DNA of 64,000 nucleotides from Blautia sp. (GCA_022769545.1 JALEJS010000038.1:1-64000); one strand, 5' to 3'; shown: positions 35,271 through 44,476, numbered from the stretch's first letter. Numbers and translations: made by a program. Notes: a model not told the origin generated them from the letters alone.

Positions 35271-36200
35271 ATGAGCAGAGTGTATGAAAGTATGCTGGAT
35301 CTGATCGGGGAGACACCCCTGGTGGAAGTGAAGAATATTGAGAGAATACAGAAGCTGGAAGCGAGAGTGCTGGTAAAGCTGGAGTATTTTAATCCGGCAG
35401 GCAGCGCAAAGGACCGTATTGCCAAAGCAATGATCGAAGATGCGGAGGAAAAGGGACTGCTGAAAGAAGGCAGCACCATTATTGAGCCTACGTCGGGAAA
35501 TACCGGGATCGGTCTTGCTGCCATTGCGGCGACGAAGGGATATCGGATCATCCTTACGATGCCGGAAACCATGAGTGCGGAACGCAGAAACATTCTGAAA
35601 GCATATGGAGCCGAGCTGGTGCTGACAGACGGAGCAAAAGGCATGAGCGGAGCGATTGCCAGAGCGGAAGAGCTGGCAGCAGAAATTCCCGGAAGCTTCA
35701 TTCCGGGGCAGTTTGTCAATCCGGCAAATCCCGGAGTTCACCGTAAGACGACCGGGCCGGAGATCTGGGAAGCGACTGACGGAAACGTGGATATTTTTGT
35801 TGCCGGAGTAGGGACCGGCGGCACGCTTACAGGCGTCGGAGAGTTTCTGAAGAGCCGGAAGCCGGAGGTAAAGATCGTGGCCGTTGAGCCTGCTGCTTCA
35901 CCGGTTCTGTCAGAAGGAAAAGCCGGTCCGCATAAGATTCAGGGAATCGGAGCGGGATTTATTCCGGATACACTGAATACGGAAATTTACGATGAGGTGA
36001 TTGCCATTCGGAATGAGGATGCATTCGCAGCTTCCAGAGCTCTGACAAAAGCGGAAGGAATTCTCACGGGAATCTCTTCGGGCGCAGCACTTCACGCGGC
36101 AGTTATGCTTGCAAAGCGTCCGGAAAACAAAGGGAAAACCATCGTGGCGTTTCTTCCGGACAGTGGTGACCGCTATTACTCGACGCCGTTGTTTGGATAA
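35271..36200 (+). CDS. cysK: Cysteine synthase (O-acetylserine sulfhydrylase)
   Basis: 309-residue beta-family PLP enzyme. The PLP Lys is in [23 protein letters not shown] binds substrate, [12 protein letters not shown] binds the PLP phosphate, and SGAALHAA and PDSGDRY complete the family pattern. It makes L-cysteine from O-acetylserine and sulfide. ATG 35271 follows GGGAGGACAGCA. An Rrf2-family regulator follows 60 bases later after a perfect hairpin, matching the common pairing of cysK with CymR/IscR-type regulators of sulfur and cysteine supply. Confidence 0.9.
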   Translation: MSRVYESMLDLIGETPLVEVKNIERIQKLEARVLVKLEYFNPAGSAKDRIAKAMIEDAEEKGLLKEGSTIIEPTSGNTGIGLAAIAATKGYRIILTMPETMSAERRNILKAYGAELVLTDGAKGMSGAIARAEELAAEIPGSFIPGQFVNPANPGVHRKTTGPEIWEATDGNVDIFVAGVGTGGTLTGVGEFLKSRKPEVKIVAVEPAASPVLSEGKAGPHKIQGIGAGFIPDTLNTEIYDEVIAIRNEDAFAASRALTKAEGILTGISSGAALHAAVMLAKRPENKGKTIVAFLPDSGDRYYSTPLFG

Positions 36201-36216
36201 TTGCCGGTTCTTCAAT

Positions 36217-36246
36217 GCAGGTTTCTGATGAAAAACAGAAACCTGC
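36217..36246. promoter_or_regulatory. Perfect 11-bp hairpin before the Rrf2 regulator
   Basis: GCAGGTTTCTG (36217-36227) and CAGAAACCTGC (36236-36246) form an uninterrupted stem with an 8-base loop. No T-run follows, so it is not a normal terminator. The Rrf2 Shine-Dalgarno (GGAGG) begins two bases after the 3' arm. It could be an operator for the autoregulated Rrf2 protein or a translational control hairpin. Confidence 0.55.
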
Positions 36247-36259
36247 CGGAGGTATAGTT

Positions 36260-36694
36260 ATGAGAATATCCACAAGAGGAAGATATGCGATACGCCTGAT
36301 GCTGGATCTGGCCATTCATTATTCCGGATCGCCCATCCGCCTGAAGGAGGCAGCCGGACGACAGGGGATTTCCGAGAAATATCTGGAACAGATCGTGTCG
36401 ATTCTGAATAAGGCCGGATTTGTGAGAAGTGTGCGGGGAGCACAGGGAGGATATGCATTGAAAGAACCGCCTTCCTATTATACTGTGGGAATGATTCTCC
36501 GCCAGACGGAAGGCAGCCTGACCCCGGTGGAATGTGTGGAAGAAGGAGCAGCTCCCTGTGAGAGGGAGGCGGACTGTGTGACACGGATTTTATGGGGAAA
36601 ACTGAATGATGCCATCAACGGCGTAGTGGATCACATTACGCTGGAAGACCTGATGAGCTGGGATAAGACAAGGGAAAATGATTATATTATTTAG
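36260..36694 (+). CDS. Rrf2-family regulator (IscR/CymR-like) with three cysteines
   Basis: 144 residues. The N-terminal winged HTH reads MRISTRGRYAIRLMLDLAIH...LKEAAGRQGISEKYLEQIVSILNKAGFVRSVRGAQGGY. Cys92, Cys100 and Cys106 (EC-x7-C-x5-C) occupy the region of the [2Fe-2S] ligands Cys92/98/104 in E. coli IscR, so iron-sulfur binding is plausible. CymR-type proteins usually lack them. GGAGGTATAGTT precedes the ATG. Adjacent cysK suggests control of cysteine or Fe-S supply. A terminator follows at once. Confidence 0.85.
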   Translation: MRISTRGRYAIRLMLDLAIHYSGSPIRLKEAAGRQGISEKYLEQIVSILNKAGFVRSVRGAQGGYALKEPPSYYTVGMILRQTEGSLTPVECVEEGAAPCEREADCVTRILWGKLNDAINGVVDHITLEDLMSWDKTRENDYII

Positions 36695-36699
36695 GGGAG

Positions 36700-36736
36700 A
36701 TCCCCGGAGCATTGATACATTGCTTCGGGGATTTTC
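36700..36736 (+). terminator. Terminator after the Rrf2 gene
   Basis: ATCCCCGGAGCA (36700-36711) pairs with TGCTTCGGGGAT (36721-36732), with one G-T wobble, and TTTTC follows. It separates the cys/Rrf2 unit from the pst operon. Confidence 0.85.
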
Positions 36737-36775
36737 TTACATTTATTTAACAAAACCCATCCTTTTGATTTAACA
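36737..36775 (+). promoter_or_regulatory. Possible Pho-box repeats and pst promoter region
   Basis: TTACAT (36737-36742), TTAACA (36747-36752) and TTAACA (36770-36775) resemble the TT(A/T/C)ACA direct repeats bound by PhoP in Gram-positives. Spacing (10 and 23 bases) is near one and two helical turns. A TTATAGT-type -10 follows near 36783-36789. Binding is inferred from pattern only. Confidence 0.4.
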
Positions 36776-36841
36776 TTCCCCTTTTATAGTTTGTATTGTC
36801 AACAGGACAGAACAAGTTTTTGAAAGAGGAGAATGAAAAAA

Positions 36842-37702
36842 ATGAATAAAAAAATGATGGCAATTTTAACAGCAGCAGTAATTGGAGCAACCGCTTTTTG
36901 CGTACCGGCTTTTGCAGCAGAGGGAACGATTGATGTAATTTCCCGTGAGGATGGCTCCGGAACAAGAGGAGCATTTATCGAGCTTTTCGGAATTGAAGAG
37001 AAAGTAGATGATGAGAAAGTAGATATGACGACAGAGGAAGCCAGCATCACAAACAGTACTTCCGTTATGATGACAACGGTGGCAGGTGATGAGAATGCAA
37101 TCGGATACATTTCCCTTGGATCCCTGGATGATACCGTAAAGGCAGTGAAGATCGACGGTGCTGAGGCATCTGCAGAAAATGTTGCAAATGATACCTATAA
37201 AGTATCCCGTCCGTTTAATATCGTTCTTGGCGGGGAAGTAAGTGACGCGGCACAGGATTTTATTAATTACATCATGAGCGCAGAAGGACAGCAGATCATT
37301 GAGGACAACGGATATATCAAAGAGGACACAGAAGCGCCGGCATACGAGGCAGGCGAAGCATCCGGAAAAGTTGTTGTTGCAGGTTCTTCTTCCGTAGCTC
37401 CGGTTATGGAAAAACTGAAAGAGGCCTATGAGGCAGTGAACACAGATGTGACCGTAGAGGTTCAGCAGAGTGATTCTACGACAGGTATTAACTCCGCAGC
37501 AGAAGGTATCTGTGACATCGGTATGGCATCCCGTGAACTGAAGGAAGAGGAAGCAGGTCTGGGACTTACCGCACAGGTTATTGCAAGAGACGGAATCGCA
37601 GTCATCGTAAACAATGAAAACGATACAGAAGAGCTCAGCAGCGAACAGGTAAAATCAATCTTTACAGGGGAAACTACAGAATGGGAGGAACTGGCTGAAT
37701 AA
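36842..37702 (+). CDS. pstS: Phosphate-binding protein PstS with circularly permuted domain order
   Basis: 286 residues with a signal peptide ending AFA-A and no lipobox Cys. The two halves appear swapped compared with ordinary PstS. Residues about 28-165 carry what is normally the second half (ISREDGSGTRGAF, VTNSTSVM-like, ENAIGYISLGSLD, SRPFNIV, FINYIMSAEGQ). Residues about 176-286 carry what is normally the first half (VVVAGSSSVAPVMEKLKEAY, QQSDSTTGINSAAEGICDIGMASREL, IARDGIAVIVN). Phosphate-contact motifs of both halves remain. It binds phosphate for PstCAB. ATG 36842 is better spaced from GAGGAG than ATG 36833. Confidence 0.85.
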   Translation: MNKKMMAILTAAVIGATAFCVPAFAAEGTIDVISREDGSGTRGAFIELFGIEEKVDDEKVDMTTEEASITNSTSVMMTTVAGDENAIGYISLGSLDDTVKAVKIDGAEASAENVANDTYKVSRPFNIVLGGEVSDAAQDFINYIMSAEGQQIIEDNGYIKEDTEAPAYEAGEASGKVVVAGSSSVAPVMEKLKEAYEAVNTDVTVEVQQSDSTTGINSAAEGICDIGMASRELKEEEAGLGLTAQVIARDGIAVIVNNENDTEELSSEQVKSIFTGETTEWEELAE

Positions 37703-37752
37703 GCCGGTTTCCTCTTTTACAGCAGTTTGGATCCGGAAAGGGATACGGGATT

Positions 37753-38610
37753 ATGAGTCATATAAAAGAAAAGGGCATGAAAGTGATTTTTGCCACAGCA
37801 GCCTGTACATCGGTTCTGGCTGTCTTTCTGATCTGTATTTTTCTGTTTGCCAACGGAATTCCTGCAATCGGGAAAATCGGATCGCTGAAGTTCCTTTTTG
37901 GTACTGTGTGGAAGCCGTCCAACGGAAAATTCGGAATTCTTCCGATGATCGTGGCCAGCATCTATGTAACCGGCGGGGCGATTCTGATAGGAGTTCCCAT
38001 TGCGCTGTTTACTTCTGTATTTATGGCAAGGTACTGCCCGAAAAGGATTTATGCGCCGCTGAAGTCGGGAATCGAGCTGATGGCCGGAGTTCCATCCATC
38101 GTCTACGGCTTTTTTGGCCTTATTCTTCTGGTTCCGCTGATCCGTAAGGTGTTTGGCGGTACGGGAACCAGCATGCTGGCAGCATCACTGCTGCTGGGAA
38201 TGATGATTCTTCCGACGATCATCGGTGTGACAGAATCGGCGATCCGCAGTGTACCGGAAAGCTATTATGAGGGGTCCCTGGCACTGGGGGCAACAAAAGA
38301 GAGAAGTATTTTCTTTGTGATGCTTCCGGCAGCAAAATCCGGAATACTGGCAGGCATCGTGCTGGGTATCGGCCGCGCCATCGGAGAGACGATGGCAGTG
38401 ATTATGGTAGCGGGAAATCAGCCCCGTATGCCGCAGGGAATTCTGAAGGGCGTGCGGACTATGACGGCAAATATTGTAACAGAAATGGGATATGCGACCG
38501 GATTGCACAGAGAGGCGCTGATCGCGACAGCAGTGGTACTGTTTGTCTTCATTCTGATCATAAATCTGAGTCTTTCCCTGCTGAACAGGAGGTCGGAGAA
38601 TGCAAACTGA
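37753..38610 (+). CDS. pstC: Phosphate ABC transporter permease
   Basis: 285-residue inner-membrane protein with about six TM segments. The BPD-type EAA loop is ESYYEGSLALGATKERSIFFVMLPAAKSGI, and GVPSIVYGFFGLILLVPLI is typical of PstC. It pairs with PstA to form the phosphate channel. The stop overlaps the start of pstA by 11 bases, so translation is coupled. It follows pstS by 50 bases, in normal pst order. Confidence 0.9.
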   Translation: MSHIKEKGMKVIFATAACTSVLAVFLICIFLFANGIPAIGKIGSLKFLFGTVWKPSNGKFGILPMIVASIYVTGGAILIGVPIALFTSVFMARYCPKRIYAPLKSGIELMAGVPSIVYGFFGLILLVPLIRKVFGGTGTSMLAASLLLGMMILPTIIGVTESAIRSVPESYYEGSLALGATKERSIFFVMLPAAKSGILAGIVLGIGRAIGETMAVIMVAGNQPRMPQGILKGVRTMTANIVTEMGYATGLHREALIATAVVLFVFILIINLSLSLLNRRSENAN

Positions 38611-39511
38611 TACAACAGCGGAAACTGTATATATAAAAGAAAAGAGAGAAAAAAGAAATTCCGTGTCGCTTAAGGATCAGCTGAGAGCTTACGCGAGACA
38701 TCCGGGCTCCGGTGTGCTGGCATTTTTCACACTGCTTGCGGCAGTGCTCACGTTTGCGCTTCTGTTTTTCCTGATTGTTTATATTATGGCAAAAGGAATT
38801 CCTTATTTGTCGGCAGATCTGTTCAGCCTGACGTATACTTCGGAAAATCTTTCTCTGGTACCGTCACTGATCAATACCTTCATCATGACGGTCCTGTCCC
38901 TTGCGATTGCGGCACCGCTTGGCATTTTTGCCGCTATTTATCTGGTGGAATATGCCAGAAAAGGAAGCCGGATGGTGGGACTGATCCGGATTACCGCAGA
39001 GACGCTGTCCGGGATTCCGTCTATTGTTTATGGTCTGTTTGGTATGCTGTTTTTCGTCACAACGCTGCACTGGGGGCTGTCGCTGCTTTCGGGTGCCATG
39101 ACGATGGTGATTATGATTCTTCCGCTGATCATGCGGACGGCAGAAGAGGCACTGAAGTCAGTTCCGGATTCCTACCGGGAAGCCAGCTTCGGACTTGGGG
39201 CTGGAAAGCTCAGAACCATTTTTAATATTGTTCTTCCATCGGCAGTTCCGGGAATTCTTGCCGGAGTCATTCTTGCAATCGGACGTGTGGTGGGAGAGAC
39301 TGCGGCACTGCTTTATACGGCAGGAACCGTCGCTGAGGTTCCCTCCTCTCTTATGGGATCCGGACGTACGCTGGCACTGCACATGTATGTGCTGTCCGGA
39401 GAAGGCCTGCATATGGATCAGGCATCTGCAACGGCAGTTGTGATTCTGGCCTTTGTGCTTCTGATCAATTTTCTGTCAGGAATGGCAGCAAAAAGAATCG
39501 CGAAAGGATGA
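38600..39511 (+). CDS. pstA: Phosphate ABC transporter permease
   Basis: 303 residues with about six TM segments. Signature elements are GIPSIVYGLFGMLFFV and the EAA loop DSYREASFGLGAGKLRTIFNIVLPSAVPGILAG. A Lys/Arg-rich cytoplasmic N-terminus (about 40 residues) precedes the first helix. AGGAGGTCGGAGA precedes the ATG inside the end of pstC. It forms the second half of the channel. Confidence 0.9.
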   Translation: MQTDTTAETVYIKEKREKRNSVSLKDQLRAYARHPGSGVLAFFTLLAAVLTFALLFFLIVYIMAKGIPYLSADLFSLTYTSENLSLVPSLINTFIMTVLSLAIAAPLGIFAAIYLVEYARKGSRMVGLIRITAETLSGIPSIVYGLFGMLFFVTTLHWGLSLLSGAMTMVIMILPLIMRTAEEALKSVPDSYREASFGLGAGKLRTIFNIVLPSAVPGILAGVILAIGRVVGETAALLYTAGTVAEVPSSLMGSGRTLALHMYVLSGEGLHMDQASATAVVILAFVLLINFLSGMAAKRIAKG

Positions 39512-39517
39512 TTCAGT

Positions 39518-40276
39518 ATGAGTGAAAATGCAAAGATCAGTGTGGAAAATATGGATCTTCATTACGGAGATTTCCACGCATTAAAAAATATCAATATGAA
39601 TATTCCCCAGAAAAAGATCACAGCCTTCATCGGCCCGTCCGGATGCGGAAAATCCACACTGCTGAAATCGCTGAATCGGATGAATGACCTGGTGGAAAGC
39701 TGTGTGATCACCGGAAAGGTGCAGCTGGACGGGGAAGATATCTATGGAAGTATGGACGTCAATATGCTTCGGAAGCGTGTGGGAATGGTGTTTCAGAAAC
39801 CGAATCCCTTCCCCATGAGTATATATGACAACATTGCATATGGCCCAAGAACACATGGGATTCGCTCCAGAGCAAAGCTGGATGAGATTGTGGAAAAATC
39901 TCTTCGTGATGCGGCAATCTGGGATGAAGTGAAGGATCGTCTGAAAAAGAGTGCGCTGGGTATGTCCGGAGGACAGCAGCAGAGGCTGTGCATTGCCAGA
40001 GCGCTTGCGGTTCAGCCGGAGGTACTTCTGATGGATGAGCCGACCTCTGCATTGGATCCCATTTCCACATCTAAAATCGAAGAACTGGCCATGGAACTGA
40101 AAAAGGATTATACCATTGTCATGGTGACACATAACATGCAGCAGGCAACCCGTATATCGGATAAAACGGCGTTTTTCCTTCTGGGAGAAGTGGTGGAATA
40201 TGACGATACGGATCAGCTGTTTTCCATGCCAAAAGATAAAAGGACAGAAGACTATATCACAGGGAGGTTTGGCTGA
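39518..40276 (+). CDS. pstB: Phosphate ABC transporter ATPase
   Basis: 252 residues with a complete ABC ATPase: Walker [11 protein letters not shown]-loop [13 protein letters not shown], signature [11 protein letters not shown], Walker [14 protein letters not shown] and switch His in VTHNMQQA. The [10 protein letters not shown] block is diagnostic of PstB. It drives phosphate import through PstCA and starts six bases after pstA. Confidence 0.94.
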   Translation: MSENAKISVENMDLHYGDFHALKNINMNIPQKKITAFIGPSGCGKSTLLKSLNRMNDLVESCVITGKVQLDGEDIYGSMDVNMLRKRVGMVFQKPNPFPMSIYDNIAYGPRTHGIRSRAKLDEIVEKSLRDAAIWDEVKDRLKKSALGMSGGQQQRLCIARALAVQPEVLLMDEPTSALDPISTSKIEELAMELKKDYTIVMVTHNMQQATRISDKTAFFLLGEVVEYDDTDQLFSMPKDKRTEDYITGRFG

Positions 40277-40277
40277 T

Positions 40278-40928
40278 ATGGCGACACATTTTGAGAAACA
40301 GCTGGAAGAACTCCATGTACAGATGATTACCATGGGAAGTCTGTGTGAAAAGGTGATTTCCCTTTCCGTACAGGCTGTGCTGCAAAAGAATGAAAAGGTG
40401 GTTTCCCAGGTATTTGAAACAGATCACGAGATTGACAAAAAGGAGCGGGAAATTGAAAATCTCTGTATGAGCCTTCTGCTCCATTACCATCCGGTGGCAG
40501 GAGATCTCCGGCAGATCTCTGCTGCTCTGAAAATGGTTTCCGATATGGAACGAATCGGAGATCAGGCGGCAGATATTGCGGATCTGTCTGTGTTTATTGA
40601 CCGGAAGGCAGTTATGATCCCGCAGGCGATTGCGGATATGGCGGAACAGGCAGTGAAAATGGTGACAGACAGCGTGGATGCATTTGTGAAAGCAGATCTT
40701 GGGCTTTGCCGGAAAGTAATTGCGGATGACGATATTGTGGATGATGCGTTTAATGAAGTCAAAGAAGGGCTGGCGCGGGCCATTTACGGGGGAAGTCTCG
40801 ATGCGAAGACCGGCCTGGATCTTCTGATGACGGCCAAGTATTTTGAACGGATCGGTGATCACGCGGTAAATATTGCGGAATGGGTAGAATATTCCATAAC
40901 CGGTCATCATGGGGGAGAACTGTCGTGA
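40278..40928 (+). CDS. phoU: Phosphate uptake regulator PhoU
   Basis: 216 residues, two PhoU three-helix repeats. Each repeat ends in the acidic metal-binding motif (SDMERIGDQAADIAD near 95; KYFERIGDHAVNIAEW near 195). PhoU links the Pst transporter to PhoR and lowers uptake when phosphate is high. It begins one base after the pstB stop, and its TGA overlaps the GTG of phoR by the GTGA pattern. Confidence 0.92.
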   Translation: MATHFEKQLEELHVQMITMGSLCEKVISLSVQAVLQKNEKVVSQVFETDHEIDKKEREIENLCMSLLLHYHPVAGDLRQISAALKMVSDMERIGDQAADIADLSVFIDRKAVMIPQAIADMAEQAVKMVTDSVDAFVKADLGLCRKVIADDDIVDDAFNEVKEGLARAIYGGSLDAKTGLDLLMTAKYFERIGDHAVNIAEWVEYSITGHHGGELS

Positions 40929-42580
40929 CAAAGAAAATACTAAAATCAATGATGCTGGTCTCAGTTACCGTTCTGGCGCTGGGACTGGCTTTCGTCATGG
41001 GGATTCTGTACCGGTATTTCGGGGAACAGATCGGAGAAGAACTGAAGAACGAGGCTGCTTTTTTGAGATACGGTGTGGAACAGCAGGGAATGGATTATCT
41101 GGAAAATACCTCATTGAAAAAGAATCGGATTACCTATATTGACTCTGATGGGACGGTACTGTTTGACAGTGAGGCAGACGCAGATTCCATGGAAAATCAT
41201 GCACATCGGGAAGAGGTTCTGGAAGCGGTTTCCACCGGAAGCGGACAGGCGGTCCGCATGTCACGTACCCTTCTGGAGAAAACGATCTACTATGCAGTGC
41301 GCCTGGCAGACGGAAAGATTCTTCGGGTGTCGAGCACGCAGTATTCGGTGTTTGCACTGATGCTGGAGCTGGTTCAGCCGGTGTTTTGTATTCTGGGGCT
41401 TCTGGTGCTTCTGTCCGGAATTATGTCGTACCGATTGTCTGCAAAAATTGTGGAGCCTCTGAATGAGCTGGATCTTGAGCATCCGGAGGAAAATGATGTA
41501 TATGCAGAGATTGGCCCGCTGCTCAGCAAGATGCACAGACAGAATGTAACGATCAGTCAGCAGCTGAAGGAAGCCAGACAGCAGCAGGAAAAATTCGCAC
41601 TGGTTGCCGGGAATATGAAGGAAGGTCTTCTCCTGATTGATTCCTCCGCGCACATTCTTTCCGGAAATACAGGGGCGGCCAGACTGTTCCGGGTTTCTGA
41701 CATTCCATGCGGAAGCAGTGTTTATCTTCTGAATCGTTCGGAGGAATTTCGAAAGATGATTACCGAAGTGCTTCAGGGCGGGCATCGTGAAGTCGTACTG
41801 GCGATTGGAGAGATGCAGGTGCAGGCAGTGGCAAATCCGGTGATGGAAGCAGGGCAGACAGCCGGTGCGGTGCTGCTGTTTCTGAATGTGACGGAAAAGA
41901 TGGAGCGCGAAACGCTGCGCCGGGAATTTTCTGCGAATGTATCACACGAACTGAAGACACCGCTGACTTCCATTTCCGGGTATGCCGAGCTGATCCGGGA
42001 CGGCTTCGTGCGTCAGGAAGATGTTCAGGGATTTGCAGAACGAATCTATCGGGAAGCCCAGAGACTGATACAGCTGGTGGAAGATACGATCCGGCTTTCC
42101 AGGCTGGATGAGGGAAGTACCTCCATGGAGCTGGAGGAAACGGATCTGTATGATCTGACAAAGGAGATTTTTTCCGGCCTCACACAAAAAGCGGAGGAAA
42201 AGCATGTCCGGCTGTATGTGGAAAGCGGCAGAATGAAGATCCATACGATTCCTTCTGTGATGGGGGAAATTTTATATAATCTATGCGATAACGCGATCAA
42301 ATATAATCGGGAAGGCGGATCTGTGAGTGTATGGTTTGCGGACAGTGAAGAAGGCCTGCGGATCGGTGTGCGGGATACGGGAATCGGGATCCCTGTGGAG
42401 GAGCAGAATCGCATTTTTGAACGGTTTTATCGGGTGGATAAGAGCCATTCCAGTGAAGTGGGCGGTACCGGACTGGGCCTTTCCATTGTGAAACATGGGA
42501 TGGAATTGCTGAATGGAGAAATCCGTCTGGAAAGCGAAGTGGATAAAGGAACAGAAGTGATTCTGGAATGGAAAAAATAA
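40925..42580 (+). CDS. phoR: PhoR-type sensor histidine kinase
   Basis: 551 residues. TM segments near 7-29 and 150-172 flank an extracytoplasmic region; HAMP-like and PAS regions follow (about 175-310). HisKA has FSANVSHELKTPLTSISGY, and the ATPase domain has NLCDNAIKYN, DTGIGIP, FERFYRVDKSHSSEVGGTGLGLSIVKH. The layout matches Gram-positive PhoR. GTG 40925 overlaps the phoU stop. No PhoB/PhoP response regulator gene lies before or after it, so its partner must be encoded elsewhere. Confidence 0.86.
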   Translation: MTKKILKSMMLVSVTVLALGLAFVMGILYRYFGEQIGEELKNEAAFLRYGVEQQGMDYLENTSLKKNRITYIDSDGTVLFDSEADADSMENHAHREEVLEAVSTGSGQAVRMSRTLLEKTIYYAVRLADGKILRVSSTQYSVFALMLELVQPVFCILGLLVLLSGIMSYRLSAKIVEPLNELDLEHPEENDVYAEIGPLLSKMHRQNVTISQQLKEARQQQEKFALVAGNMKEGLLLIDSSAHILSGNTGAARLFRVSDIPCGSSVYLLNRSEEFRKMITEVLQGGHREVVLAIGEMQVQAVANPVMEAGQTAGAVLLFLNVTEKMERETLRREFSANVSHELKTPLTSISGYAELIRDGFVRQEDVQGFAERIYREAQRLIQLVEDTIRLSRLDEGSTSMELEETDLYDLTKEIFSGLTQKAEEKHVRLYVESGRMKIHTIPSVMGEILYNLCDNAIKYNREGGSVSVWFADSEEGLRIGVRDTGIGIPVEEQNRIFERFYRVDKSHSSEVGGTGLGLSIVKHGMELLNGEIRLESEVDKGTEVILEWKK

Positions 42581-42596
42581 AATGCTGAAATGATAC

Positions 42597-42641
42597 AAAA
42601 AAGGAAGAGATCTGCTGTCACGCAAATCCCTTCCTTTTTTT
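42597..42641. terminator. Bidirectional terminator between phoR and mazG
   Basis: AAAAAAGGAAG (42597-42607) pairs with CTTCCTTTTTT (42630-42640), with A-runs and T-runs on both flanks. It overlaps the last codons of mazG, so it serves both converging genes. Confidence 0.8.
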
Positions 42642-43091
42642 GGCCGTTTCGATCAGCTCGGAAGCCTCTTCAAAGGCTTCCGGCAGATAGTTTTCCGTCC
42701 ATTCCTTTCCGGCTTTCTCTTCTTTTTTTATTTCTTCCCATCGCTCCAGTACCTGTTCAGAATCGGAGACGGAAGCTTCTCCGAAGACATGAGGATGACG
42801 GCGGATCATCTTTTCGCTGATTCCCTGAATCACGTCATCCATGGTAAAGAGACCTTCCTCCTGTGCAATCTGTGCATGCATGACAACCTGGAGAAGCAGA
42901 TCACCAAGCTCTTCCTTCAGATTGTCCGGATTTCCGGTATCCTCCAGAATCCGGATGCCGCCGATCACCTCGGCAGCTTCCTCGATACAGGCTGCCTTCA
43001 GGCTGGAATGAGTCTGTTTCTGATCCCAGGGACACCCTCCCGGGGCACGCAGCCGGGCAATGATTTTCTGAAATTCTTCGAATGCAGTCAT
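42618..43091 (-). CDS. mazG: MazG nucleotide pyrophosphohydrolase
   Basis: 157 residues, a single MazG domain. LRAPGGCPWDQKQTHSSLKAACIEEAAEVI and NLKEELGDLLLQVVMHAQIA give the EExxE...ExxD metal-binding pattern, and MIRRHPHVFGE follows. It hydrolyses (d)NTPs, removing aberrant nucleotides. It is shorter than the two-domain E. coli form, as usual in Clostridia. The start at 43091 follows AGGAGGACCCTT. Confidence 0.9.
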   Translation of the reverse strand: MTAFEEFQKIIARLRAPGGCPWDQKQTHSSLKAACIEEAAEVIGGIRILEDTGNPDNLKEELGDLLLQVVMHAQIAQEEGLFTMDDVIQGISEKMIRRHPHVFGEASVSDSEQVLERWEEIKKEEKAGKEWTENYLPEAFEEASELIETAKKRKGFA

Positions 43092-43107
43092 AAGGGTCCT
43101 CCTGAAA

Positions 43108-44310
43108 TCATCTGGTAAAGTAAAGAAAATCGGCGCAGGGGCGCTGCGTACCGCCAATCAGTTTATTCATAACCTTCCCGTTAAAATACAGTGTGGCGGA
43201 TCCTCCTCCGTCCAGATTGTAAGCATACTGGCAGTTATATGTCTGGAATATTCTGACCAGGTCGGTATGGTTCAGCCCGGAATAATTTCCGGTGTTGGTG
43301 ACGACGATCACATATTCGTTCGGCTTTACCATACCTACCGCAGAGCGGGGATAATATTTGTTTGTCTCTGCGATAGCCGGCTGCGGAACACCGTTGTTGA
43401 TCAGAATGGGTCCGAAATTGTAGGTATCTTTTACGCCCGCTTTCAGCAGCATATTTCCTGTGGAGCTGACTCTGGGTGTATACATGGTTCCGTCTGATTT
43501 TACGGCCATGGTAATATAGCTGGTGGCGTAATCGGCATAGATACGTCCGTTTTTGATGCACATACCTTTCGGAGACGGGTTGCCGGTTCCGTAATCAAAG
43601 GCGCTGCCGTTGATGCCGATGATCCCTCCATTGGAAGATACGGCGCTGGATGTAGTCTGTCTGGTGCCGCCGTAGGTTCCGTAGGAAAGTGCGGATTTCA
43701 GCTGTTTGGGACTTTTGGTCTTAATGTGTGCCACCCAGTAGGACACGCCGTGGGTGGATTTTAATTTCAGACTGATACGCAGAGTGGAAGAGGAATAGGA
43801 ATAGTTATTTCCGCTCTGCTTGATCGTGGGTTTTTCCGAGGAAGTGATGATCCGGCGGCCTTTGCTGTCCACACGGTATTTTCCGATGGTGGTATTGCGG
43901 GCCATTACACCGTCTGCACCGAAATAATAATAGTACTTTCCGTCACTTGCCCAGCGGCTGCGAAGCATGACGCCGGTTCCCTTCCGGAAATAATAGGTCT
44001 TTCCGGTTTTGGTGGTGACCCATCCTCCGTAACGCTTTCCGCTTTTCACGCTGTAATAATATTCTCCGCGGTATTTGAAAAATCCGCGGATCAGGCGATG
44101 TTTGGAATTATAGAAATAGTAACCGGTGCCGATTTTTACCCAGCCGGTTTTCGAGGAAGTCAGGCTTACGGTGGTATCGGACTGTTTTACATAGTATGCT
44201 TTTGCAGAAACCGGGACAGAACTGCCCAGGCAGAGCACCAGCAGCAGAAGCAGTGCAGCGATGCAGGTGCGCAGTGAAGAAGGTTGTCTGTCAGAAGTTT
44301 TTTGACGCAT
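43108..44310 (-). CDS. Secreted phosphodiester glycosidase (NAGPA-domain) protein with wall-binding-type repeats
   Basis: 400 residues. Signal peptide (1-32, ending VSA). Residues about 50-150 carry Gly/Tyr/Trp repeats of the cell-wall-binding type (GWVKIGTGYYFYNSKHRLIRG, GEYYYSVKSGKRYGGWV, KYYYYFGADGVM). The C-terminal half is a NAGPA/phosphodiester glycosidase domain with GIIGINGSAFDY, FGPILINNGVP, PRSAVGMV and YNLDGGGSATLYFNGKVMN. Such proteins act on phosphodiester-linked sugars, perhaps wall polymers; the substrate is not known. The start at 44310 follows AAAGGAGAATTT. It lies 16 bases upstream of mazG. Confidence 0.82.
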   Translation of the reverse strand: MRQKTSDRQPSSLRTCIAALLLLLVLCLGSSVPVSAKAYYVKQSDTTVSLTSSKTGWVKIGTGYYFYNSKHRLIRGFFKYRGEYYYSVKSGKRYGGWVTTKTGKTYYFRKGTGVMLRSRWASDGKYYYYFGADGVMARNTTIGKYRVDSKGRRIITSSEKPTIKQSGNNYSYSSSTLRISLKLKSTHGVSYWVAHIKTKSPKQLKSALSYGTYGGTRQTTSSAVSSNGGIIGINGSAFDYGTGNPSPKGMCIKNGRIYADYATSYITMAVKSDGTMYTPRVSSTGNMLLKAGVKDTYNFGPILINNGVPQPAIAETNKYYPRSAVGMVKPNEYVIVVTNTGNYSGLNHTDLVRIFQTYNCQYAYNLDGGGSATLYFNGKVMNKLIGGTQRPCADFLYFTR

Positions 44311-44476
44311 AAATTCTCCTTTTTTCAAGTGTTTTCCGATTGCAGGATGCCGCCTGCATTTGCCGCGGCATACAGATACAGTCCTATTCTAGCATGAACA
44401 GACAGGAAATTCCAGTGACAGCAGATGAGAAATTTCTAAAAAAGTAACAGTTCAGCCATATAAAGATATTTGAAAT

